The translations under genes were made by a program, and so were the position numbers. A stretch of DNA of 5,587 nucleotides from Enterovirga sp. (GTDB taxonomy: Bacteria; Pseudomonadota; Alphaproteobacteria; Rhizobiales; Beijerinckiaceae): contig JAQGJZ010000391.1 in assembly GCA_028290385.1 (NCBI GenBank), forward strand, positions 1 through 5,587. The letters run 5' to 3'. The notes beneath the pieces were generated by a model. That model made no database searches. It saw only the letters and a program-made list of their open reading frames with translations, and had not been told where the DNA came from. Shown here in pieces: positions 1 to 4,541 of this stretch (positions are counted from its first letter, which is position 1; every line of letters starts with the position of its first letter).

Positions 1-1
1 G

Positions 2-994
2 ACCATCACGCCGGACGAGCAGCGGGTCGAGGAGTTCAAGCTCCGCGAGATGTGGAAGTCGCCGAACGGCACCATCCGCAACATCCTCGGCGGCGTGATC
101 TTCCGCGAGCCGATCATCATGAAGAACGTGCCGCGCCTGGTGCCGGGCTGGACGCAGCCGATCGTGGTCGGCCGTCACGCCTTCGGCGACCAGTACCGCG
201 CGACGGACTTCAAGGTTCCCGGCAAGGGCCGGATGACGATCAAGTTCGAGGGCGAGGACGGCACCGTCATCGAGAAGGAGGTGTTCAAGTTCCCGAGCGC
301 CGGCGTCGCGATGGCGATGTACAACCTCGACGACTCGATCCGCGATTTCGCCCGCGCCTCGTTCAATTACGGCCTGAACCGGAAGTACCCGGTCTACCTC
401 TCGACCAAGAACACCATCCTCAAGGCCTATGACGGGCGGTTCAAGGATATCTTCCAGGAGGTGTTCGACGCCGAGTTCGCCTCGAAGTTCAAGACGCTCG
501 GCATCACGTACGAGCACCGCCTGATCGACGACATGGTCGCCTCGGCGCTCAAGTGGTCGGGCGGCTATGTGTGGGCGTGCAAGAACTACGACGGCGACGT
601 GCAGTCCGACATCGTGGCCCAGGGCTTCGGCTCGCTCGGCCTGATGACCTCCGTGCTGATGACGCCGGACGGCAGCGTGGTGGAATCGGAAGCCGCGCAC
701 GGCACCGTCACGCGCCACTACCGCGAGCACCAGAAGGGCAAGGAGACCTCGACGAACTCGATCGCCTCCATCTTCGCCTGGACCCGCGGCCTCGCGCACC
801 GCGCCAAGCTCGACGGCAACGACGAGCTGAAGCGCTTCGCCGACACGCTCGAGAAGGTCTGCGTCGACACGGTCGAGCAGGGCTACATGACGAAGGATCT
901 GGCCCTGCTGGTCGGCGCCGACCAGAAGTGGCTCTCGACCACCGGCTTCCTCGACAAGGTCGACGAGAACCTGAAGCAGGCCATGGGCGCCTGA
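2..994 (+). CDS. icd: NADP-dependent isocitrate dehydrogenase, 5'-truncated by window edge
   Basis: The enzyme oxidatively decarboxylates isocitrate to 2-oxoglutarate with NADP+ in the cytoplasmic TCA cycle. The frame is open from base 2 and encodes 330 residues ending at TGA. By alignment from memory to human IDH1, about 74 N-terminal residues are missing and the register offset is 74. Substrate-site residues are present: the KSPNGTIRN segment (residues 19-27, with S20, N22 and R26 matching human S94, N96 and R100), R35 (R109), R58 in GRHAFGDQY (R132) and Y65 (Y139). The STKNT lysine, the HRLIDDMVA aspartate and the NYDGDVQSD metal ligands follow, then the [13 protein letters not shown]-binding segment. 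This is the homodimeric eukaryote-like type common in alphaproteobacteria, not the E. coli type. All catalytic landmarks that fall inside the window are intact. The gene converges on the binding-protein gene ending at 1159. The identity is very secure. Confidence 0.97.
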   Translation, partial: TITPDEQRVEEFKLREMWKSPNGTIRNILGGVIFREPIIMKNVPRLVPGWTQPIVVGRHAFGDQYRATDFKVPGKGRMTIKFEGEDGTVIEKEVFKFPSAGVAMAMYNLDDSIRDFARASFNYGLNRKYPVYLSTKNTILKAYDGRFKDIFQEVFDAEFASKFKTLGITYEHRLIDDMVASALKWSGGYVWACKNYDGDVQSDIVAQGFGSLGLMTSVLMTPDGSVVESEAAHGTVTRHYREHQKGKETSTNSIASIFAWTRGLAHRAKLDGNDELKRFADTLEKVCVDTVEQGYMTKDLALLVGADQKWLSTTGFLDKVDENLKQAMGA

Positions 995-1158
995 GCGGCC
1001 CATCGGCTCGCATCGGAGCGGACCCGGCATGGACCGGGGCCGCCTCGAGGCGATTGCGGCGGCGCTCGAAACGTTTCTCGGCGGGGTGCCGCGCTTCGCG
1101 ACCTCGTCGAGAGCTCCTGACCCGCTCGCACCAGCACCGAAAACTTCGTCGGGGTCTC
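995..1158. other. Convergent intergenic region between icd and a binding-protein gene
   Basis: This gap holds no credible gene. Immediately after the icd stop there is a 7-bp inverted repeat, GCGGCCC (995-1001) with GGGCCGC (1037-1043). Its 35-base loop contains a smaller GCTC/GAGC hairpin (1006-1019). No T-run follows, so icd termination may be Rho-dependent or may rely on this structure alone. A second hairpin sits at the far edge, over the stop codon of the opposing gene. Confidence 0.5.
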
Positions 1159-1166
1159 CTACCCCG
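1150..1166 (-). terminator. Possible weak terminator hairpin overlapping a stop codon
   Basis: CGGGGT and ACCCCG form a 6-bp perfect stem around a 5-base loop. Read on the minus strand, the TAG stop of the binding-protein gene lies at the arm/loop boundary. The minus strand then reads ACGAAGTTTTCGG, so a four-T run comes six bases after the stem, inside a small CGAA/TTCG stem. The spacing is poor for a classical intrinsic terminator, so the function is uncertain. Confidence 0.35.
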
Positions 1167-2145
1167 GCCTGATCCCGAGTTCCCGCACGAGGCGCTCGTA
1201 TTTTTCCGAGTCGCTGCGCGCGAGCTGGCCGAGCCGCTCCGGCGGGCCGCCGATGGGCTCCATGATACCCTGCTCGAATGCGGCGCGCAGGCGCGGGTCC
1301 TCCAGGCACTTGCCGATGGCGGCGTTGATCTGGCCGACCAGCTCCGCCGGCATCCCGGGCGGCGCGAAGGCGGCATACCAGGCGTCCAGGATGACGCCCT
1401 TCGCCCCGCCCTCTTGCAGGGTCGGGATGTCCGGCAAGGTGGGCGCCCGCTTCTCCGTCGATTGGGCGATGATCTTGATCGCGCCCGCCCGGTGGTGCGG
1501 GATCAGGGCGGTCGGGCCGAGCAGGGCCGATTTCACGTGCCCGGCCACGAGGTCGTTCACGGCCTGCCCGGCGCCCCGATAGGGCACGTGCTCGAGGCGG
1601 ATCCCCGTTTCGCGCGCCAGCCAGGTGCCGAGCACGTGCTGGTTGGAGCCCACCCCCGAGGACGCGAAGCCGAGGCCCGGGTTGGCCTTGGCATGCGCGA
1701 TATATTCCTCGAGCGAGTCGACCCCGAGTGAGGGGTGCACGCCCAGCACTAGCGGCTGGTGCCCGATGTCGATGATCGGCAGCAGCACCTTGGTGTAATC
1801 GTGCGACAGCTTGAGGATGTGCGGCGCGCTCGCCGCGTTGTCGTTGCCGATCAGGATCGTGTAGCCGTCCGGATCGCTCTTCAGCACGGTGTCCATGCCG
1901 ATGGTGCCGCCGGCGCCCGTGCGGTTCTCCACGATCACCTGCTGGCCGATCTGGCGGGACATCACCTCCCCGCACTGGCGGGCCACGAAATCGATGGCTC
2001 CACCTGCCGCGAGGGGCACAACGAAGCGCACCGGCCTGTCGGGCCATCGCCCCTGGGCCCTGGCACCGCCCTGCCCCGCTGCCACACCCATGAGGGCGGC
2101 AGCGCCGCCCCCGATCACCAAGGCTCGTCTTGCAATCCGATCCAC
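1159..2145 (-). CDS. Bug/TctC-family periplasmic solute-binding protein (downstream copy)
   Basis: This is a 328-residue extracytoplasmic binding protein of the Bug (tripartite tricarboxylate transporter receptor) family, which usually captures carboxylates or related small molecules for TctAB-type transporters. It starts at GTG, chosen because a strong GGAGGT (2152-2157) lies six bases upstream. The N-terminus has two arginines (R6, R7), a Gly/Ala-rich hydrophobic stretch and a likely cleavage after ARA (residues 28-30). The RR pair resembles a Tat signal only loosely. Family landmarks are the first strand and loop PLAAGG (44-49) with D52, then VENRTGAGGT (72-81), PDGYT (92-96) and HVPYRGAG (186-193). 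The length is normal for the family and no damage is visible. It lies 130 bases downstream of a second Bug gene on the same strand, with a structured leader between them. No membrane subunits are nearby, so the ligand cannot be assigned. Confidence 0.92.
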   Translation of the reverse strand: MDRIARRALVIGGGAAALMGVAAGQGGARAQGRWPDRPVRFVVPLAAGGAIDFVARQCGEVMSRQIGQQVIVENRTGAGGTIGMDTVLKSDPDGYTILIGNDNAASAPHILKLSHDYTKVLLPIIDIGHQPLVLGVHPSLGVDSLEEYIAHAKANPGLGFASSGVGSNQHVLGTWLARETGIRLEHVPYRGAGQAVNDLVAGHVKSALLGPTALIPHHRAGAIKIIAQSTEKRAPTLPDIPTLQEGGAKGVILDAWYAAFAPPGMPAELVGQINAAIGKCLEDPRLRAAFEQGIMEPIGGPPERLGQLARSDSEKYERLVRELGIRPG

Positions 2146-2149
2146 CAGG

Positions 2150-2159
2150 TCACCTCCCT
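2150..2159 (-). promoter_or_regulatory. Strong ribosome binding site fixing a GTG start
   Basis: The minus strand reads AGGGAGGTGA, with its GGAGGT core six bases before the GTG at 2145. This supports GTG initiation for the downstream binding protein. The 3' base of the long leader hairpin is one base upstream of this site. Confidence 0.8.
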
Positions 2160-2160
2160 A

Positions 2161-2204
2161 GACGTCCTGCGATCCAGCTCTCCGGCTGGTATCGACAGAA
2201 CGTC
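2161..2204 (-). promoter_or_regulatory. Long leader hairpin directly upstream of the ribosome binding site
   Basis: Read as minus-strand RNA, three helical blocks stack: GACGUUCUG (2196-2204) with CAGGACGUC (2161-2169), CGAU with AUCG (2191-2194 with 2170-2173), and CCAGC with GCUGG (2185-2189 with 2174-2178). The loop is CGGAGA (2179-2184). Only two single-base bulges (2195 and 2190) interrupt 18 pairs. One pair is G-U on the minus strand but would be a C-A mismatch on the plus strand, which favours function in the minus-strand transcript. There is no T-run after it, so it is not a classical terminator. Roles in mRNA stability, processing or translational control are inferences. Confidence 0.65.
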
Positions 2205-2242
2205 TCGCGTCCCGGCGGCGGCGGCAACACTACTTCTGGTTC

Positions 2243-2265
2243 ATGCGCCGCCCCTTTTGGCGCAT
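2243..2265 (-). terminator. Post-stop hairpin between the two binding-protein genes
   Basis: A perfect 7-bp inverted repeat, ATGCGCC (2243-2249) and GGCGCAT (2259-2265), encloses a 9-base loop. It begins ten bases after the stop of the upstream Bug gene. The minus strand then reads GAACCAGAAG with no T-run, so it could be a pause or mRNA 3'-end stabilising structure as easily as a terminator. Confidence 0.45.
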
Positions 2266-2275
2266 CCTTCCAGGC

Positions 2276-3259
2276 TCATTGCTCGATCTTGACGCCCGCC
2301 TCGCGCACCACCTTGCCCCAGCGCGCGATCTCGCTCGTGGCGAAGGCCCCGAAGGCGTCGCCCGCGATCTTCGGCACGTCCGAGCCGTTCTTCTCCCAGG
2401 TTTCCTTGACGTAGGCGGTGTCGAGCGCCTTGCCGACCTCGGCCCGCATCCTCTCGACGATGTCGGCCGGCGTGCCTTTGGGCGCCCAGATGCCGTACCA
2501 GGTCGCCACGTCGAAGCCCTGGACGCCGCCTTCCGCGGCGGTCGGCACGTTCGGGATCGCCGAATTGCGGCTCGGGGCCGCAACCGCGAGGGCGTTGATG
2601 TAGCCGCCCGTGATCTGCCCGGCGGAGCTGCCGAGGCCGTCAAACGCCATGTCGACCTGGCCTGCCACGAGGTCCTGCATGGCCGGCCCGGCACCCCGAT
2701 ACGGAACGTGGCGGATCTTGGTGCCGGTGAGGAGCTGGAACAGCTCGCCCGCCATGTGGTGGGTCGTCCCGAGCCCGGCCGACGCATAGGTCAGATTGTC
2801 GGGGCTGGCCTTCGCGGCCGCGATCAGCTCAGGCAGCGTCTTGGCCGTCACCCGCTTCGGGTTCACGGCGACCACGTGCGGCGGGCGCGCGATCATCGCG
2901 ATCGGGATGAAGTCGCGCTCCAGGTCGTAGCTGAGACTGGGATAGATCGCGGGCGCGATCGCGTGGTGGGTCGCGCCGACAAAGAACGTGTAGCCGTCCG
3001 GGGTGGCGCGGGCTGCGGCGGACGCGCCGGCCGTGCCGCCGGCGCCGGCGCGGTTCTCGATGATAACGCGCTGCTTCAGCTGGTTGTCGAGCTGCTGCGC
3101 AAGCGGCCTGGCGAAGGCGTCCGTGCCGCCGCCGGCCGCGAACGGCACGATGAAGCTGATCGAACGCTGCGGCCACGCCTGTGCGCTGGCCTCCGCAGCC
3201 GCCAGCGACAAGGCCGCCGCGATGCCGAGCAGGATTCCCTTTCCGAAGCCGATCCTCAC
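2276..3259 (-). CDS. Bug/TctC-family periplasmic solute-binding protein (upstream copy)
   Basis: This second Bug-family receptor has 327 residues from the preferred GTG start at 3259. An in-frame ATG at 3274 would add five residues, but its own upstream region has only GGGGA touching the start. The GTG has GGGAGGA six bases before it, and the protein then begins with a clean signal peptide. That signal is a lysine-bearing n-region, the hydrophobic stretch ILLGIAAALSLAAA (9-22) and cleavage after ASA (24-26), leaving about 301 residues. Family landmarks are PFAAGGGTD (39-47), IENRAGAGGT (67-76), PDGYT (87-91) and HVPYRGAG (184-191). It is clearly homologous to the next gene on the strand but well diverged, so the pair is an old duplication or a sequential recruitment. 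The mature protein should act in the periplasm. The ligand is unknown, and no TctA/TctB partner is visible in the window. Confidence 0.92.
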   Translation of the reverse strand: MRIGFGKGILLGIAAALSLAAAEASAQAWPQRSISFIVPFAAGGGTDAFARPLAQQLDNQLKQRVIIENRAGAGGTAGASAAARATPDGYTFFVGATHHAIAPAIYPSLSYDLERDFIPIAMIARPPHVVAVNPKRVTAKTLPELIAAAKASPDNLTYASAGLGTTHHMAGELFQLLTGTKIRHVPYRGAGPAMQDLVAGQVDMAFDGLGSSAGQITGGYINALAVAAPSRNSAIPNVPTAAEGGVQGFDVATWYGIWAPKGTPADIVERMRAEVGKALDTAYVKETWEKNGSDVPKIAGDAFGAFATSEIARWGKVVREAGVKIEQ

Positions 3260-3265
3260 CTGCGA

Positions 3266-3272
3266 TCCTCCC
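3266..3272 (-). promoter_or_regulatory. Ribosome binding site that decides the upstream Bug start
   Basis: GGGAGGA lies six bases before the GTG at 3259 and overlaps the alternative ATG at 3274. The same six-base spacing is seen for three other genes here (starts at 2145, 3794 and 4191), which supports the shorter reading. Confidence 0.75.
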
Positions 3273-3392
3273 ATTCCCCGAAACGAGGTTTTTGTCCGAA
3301 CCCAGTCATGCCAGCGTCGCAGGGCGCGGCCCAGAGACGGAAGGCCCGACTTTCGGCGGAGGCGGCGCGAGGCGCGCGGCCGGGATCGCGGA

Positions 3393-3794
3393 TCAGTTTC
3401 GCCGCAGGGGAAGAACCGCCGACAGCCTGTTTCTGGCGAAATCGCGGATGGCGCGGCTGCGCGCCGCCGCCGGTTTCGCTTCGGCCCCGCTCGCCGGGCG
3501 CCGCTTCAGGGACGCGGTGTCGGGCAGCGCAGCCTCGAGCATCTCGACGGATTCCAGCGCGGCCTTGCGGGCGCGGCTGACATCCTCACCCTGGTGCAGG
3601 GCCTTGAGGAGGCCGAGGCTCGCGTCGCGCACGACGTCCGACGCCTGGCCGAGATCCTCCGCGGAACCGGCATTCTTGGTGATCCGGGACAGGTGCCCGC
3701 CGATGGCGGCCGCCACCATGCGCGAGTTCTCCACCCGGGCCCCGGACAGAAGATGGCGCATCGCGCGAACGTGCTGATCGTCCGGACGCCGCAT
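3393..3794 (-). CDS. Hypothetical helical protein, 133 residues
   Basis: I do not recognise a family. The ATG at 3794 is preferred because AAGGGGGA (3801-3808) sits six bases upstream; an in-frame GTG at 3815 has no such site. The product is soluble-looking, with no signal peptide, no membrane segment and no cysteine. It is rich in Ala, Arg, Glu and Leu and probably mostly alpha-helical. From about residue 45 to 90 it reads as amphipathic helices (DLGQASDVVRDASLGLLKAL, then RARKAALESVEMLEAAL). A low-complexity, Ala/Pro/Lys-rich hinge and a basic arginine-rich tail ending LPLRRN follow. The basic tail could bind nucleic acid or membranes, but that is only a guess. It stands alone: a terminator separates it from the gene behind it and 133 bases separate it from the Bug gene ahead. 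Its upstream region carries a DnaA box and paired GANTC sites. Confidence 0.7.
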   Translation of the reverse strand: MRRPDDQHVRAMRHLLSGARVENSRMVAAAIGGHLSRITKNAGSAEDLGQASDVVRDASLGLLKALHQGEDVSRARKAALESVEMLEAALPDTASLKRRPASGAEAKPAAARSRAIRDFARNRLSAVLPLRRN

Positions 3795-3800
3795 CCAAAT

Positions 3801-3808
3801 TCCCCCTT
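3801..3808 (-). promoter_or_regulatory. Ribosome binding site fixing the hypothetical protein start
   Basis: AAGGGGGA on the minus strand lies six bases before the ATG at 3794. It falls inside the longer GTG-initiated reading, which argues against that longer start. Confidence 0.65.
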
Positions 3809-3827
3809 TACGCACGCAACAAGAAAC

Positions 3828-3836
3828 TGTGGATAA
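3828..3836 (-). promoter_or_regulatory. Perfect consensus DnaA box (TTATCCACA)
   Basis: The minus strand reads TTATCCACA, an exact match to the high-affinity DnaA box. It lies 34 bases upstream of the ATG of the helical hypothetical gene, in a position suited to controlling transcription. A single box without an AT-rich unwinding region is not an origin. An exact 9-base, six-A/T match is uncommon in DNA this GC-rich, but chance cannot be excluded. Confidence 0.5.
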
Positions 3837-3858
3837 GCCTTTAACGGACTGGACAGAG

Positions 3859-3868
3859 GAGTCGAGTC
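3859..3868. promoter_or_regulatory. Two abutting GANTC sites (possible CcrM methylation sites)
   Basis: GAGTC occurs twice back to back, 23 bases from the DnaA box and upstream of the 133-residue gene. GANTC is the CcrM adenine methylation site of many alphaproteobacteria. Single GANTC sites also occur inside genes in this window, so only the tandem intergenic arrangement is notable. Confidence 0.35.
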
Positions 3869-3893
3869 GCGACCCGGGGGTCAGGCATCGCGG

Positions 3894-3924
3894 AAACAGG
3901 CGAGCGCCGGATCCGGCGCCCGCC
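3894..3924 (-). terminator. Intrinsic-type terminator of the small exported protein gene
   Basis: On the minus strand GGCGGGCGCCG pairs with CGGCGCUCGCC around a GAUC tetraloop (3899-3924), giving 11 pairs including one G-U. The sequence UGUUU follows at 3894-3898. The core is a 16-base perfect palindrome at 3904-3919. The central G-U pair would be an A-C mismatch on the other strand, so the structure suits termination of the minus-strand gene that stops at 3931. Confidence 0.6.
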
Positions 3925-3930
3925 CTTCAC

Positions 3931-4191
3931 TCAATCTTCGGGATCGATCGCCCGGCGCTCGGCCACGTGCCGCATCTCGAGGGCGCGCTCCTCGGCCTCC
4001 TGGCGGTTCTCGAGCTGATCCATCCGGAAATCGTGGATTTCGTCGGCCGACATCATGCCCTGAGGTGCCGGCGGCGGCGGCAGATACCCGCTCGGCCGAA
4101 CCGTGACCCGGCGCTCCACATAGGTCTGAGCTGATGCCGCTGATGCCACCAAGGCCAGCGCGCCGGCCAGCACGACGGAAGTTACCTTCAT
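3931..4191 (-). CDS. Small exported protein, 86 residues, unknown function
   Basis: I do not recognise a family. The ATG at 4191 is chosen because GGAGAG (4198-4203) lies six bases before it and because it begins a textbook Sec signal peptide: MK, the hydrophobic stretch VVLAGALALVASAA, and cleavage after ASA (residues 19-21). The mature protein is only about 65 residues. It has three parts: a basic beta-like opening (TYVERRVTVRPSG), a proline-rich linker (PPPPAPQ), and a strongly charged helix from about residue 46 (SADEIHDFRMDQLENRQEAE onward) that could form a coiled coil. There is no lipobox cysteine and no transmembrane segment, so a periplasmic location is expected. The gene is divergent from the 54-residue gene starting at 4335 and is followed by its own terminator, suggesting a single-gene unit. 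Confidence 0.8.
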   Translation of the reverse strand: MKVTSVVLAGALALVASAASAQTYVERRVTVRPSGYLPPPPAPQGMMSADEIHDFRMDQLENRQEAEERALEMRHVAERRAIDPED

Positions 4192-4334
4192 GTGTGTCTC
4201 TCCGTTCGTCAGCCCCACCCCTCAACGCGGCAGGACGTGGTGGGTTCGGAGAACACGGGCGCCCTTGGCGCGTTAACGGATTATCAACCAAGCCGCGGGA
4301 GCATCGAGTCTCCGGTCATGCGCACGGGGTCCTC
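4192..4334. other. Divergent intergenic region, likely promoters for both flanking small genes
   Basis: This 143-base gap lies between the starts of two divergently oriented small genes. It is locally AT-richer around 4271-4289 and contains CGTTAACG (an 8-base palindrome, 4271-4278), GGGCGCCC (4258-4265) and a GANTC site at 4306-4310. I cannot assign definite -35 and -10 boxes. The ribosome binding site of the minus-strand gene is at 4198-4203, and a weaker GGGG for the plus-strand gene is at 4326-4329. Confidence 0.45.
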
Positions 4335-4499
4335 ATGTCCCACATCAGTGCATCCGAGTACCTGGCGGAGATGCGCCGCCTCGAAGTGATCCGTAACCAG
4401 GCGATCCGTTACCAGGACAAGTTCGCGTTGATCGCCGTGCAGTTGCAGCAGAAGACGGTGCACGGGGTCTTCTGGGGCCGCCCTCCGAAAGGCGTGTGA
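4335..4499 (+). CDS. Hypothetical small protein, 54 residues
   Basis: I do not recognise a family. The reading frame runs from ATG at 4335 to TGA at 4499, with a modest GGGG five bases before the start. The same frame stays open back to 4134, but that extension lies opposite the signal-peptide gene and looks like non-coding shadow. The product begins MSHISASEYLAEMRRLEVIR, continues as a helix-favouring, glutamine-rich stretch, and ends in TVHGVFWGRPPKGV with an aromatic/glycine character. There is no signal peptide or cysteine. Codon choice is G/C-ending like its neighbours. It converges on the peptidase gene with only 37 bases between stops. Coding status is likely but not certain because of the short length and weak ribosome binding site. 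Confidence 0.55.
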   Translation: MSHISASEYLAEMRRLEVIRNQAIRYQDKFALIAVQLQQKTVHGVFWGRPPKGV

Positions 4500-4508
4500 C
4501 GGGCGGCC
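4476..4508 (+). terminator. Candidate hairpin at the end of the 54-residue gene
   Basis: A perfect 8-bp inverted repeat, GGCCGCCC (4476-4483) and GGGCGGCC (4501-4508), straddles the TGA stop at 4497-4499 with a 17-base loop. The only T-rich piece, TGTTTG, is about ten bases further on. It is therefore a weak intrinsic terminator at best and may serve both convergent genes. Confidence 0.35.
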
Positions 4509-4526
4509 ACGTGCTGCTGTTTGCTG

Positions 4527-4541
4527 CCTGAGGAGGTCAGG
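4527..4541 (-). terminator. Short stem overlapping the peptidase stop codon
   Basis: CCTGA and TCAGG pair around a five-base loop, with the TGA stop of the peptidase gene forming part of the stem. The minus strand then reads CAGCAAACAGCAGC, with no T-run. The stem is short, so this may be incidental. Confidence 0.2.

Noticed and set aside
553..1731. Plus-strand open frame of 392 codons spanning icd and the convergent gap
   Set aside because: It overlaps icd in another frame and a Bug gene on the other strand. The arginine-rich composition has no domain signal.
3300..3325. Sigma-54 promoter candidate upstream of the upstream Bug gene (TGGCATG on the minus strand)
   Set aside because: The -24-like GG is present, but the required GC at the -12 position is absent at the correct spacing.
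3365..3377. GCGCG/CGCGC hairpin as a terminator after the 133-residue gene
   Set aside because: It has only five pairs with a three-base loop in very GC-rich sequence and no T-run follows, so it is not distinguishable from background.
2243..3580. Long plus-strand open frame (445 codons) opposite the upstream Bug gene
   Set aside because: It is antisense to a gene with clear Bug-family motifs and a signal peptide. Its translation is arginine-, glycine- and histidine-rich low-complexity sequence typical of GC-rich shadow frames.
3829..4134. Plus-strand open frame opposite the small exported protein gene
   Set aside because: It lies opposite a gene with a textbook signal peptide and ribosome binding site, and its GTG start falls within the DnaA box without a ribosome binding site of its own.
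4281..4289. TTATCAACC as a second DnaA box
   Set aside because: It differs from the consensus at two positions including a key one, so it does not support an origin or a cooperative cluster.
4280..4310. Promoter for the small exported protein gene (GATAAT with upstream GACTCG on the minus strand)
   Set aside because: The -10-like hexamer is reasonable, but no acceptable -35 box occurs at 17 to 19 bases; the overlap with GANTC is only suggestive.
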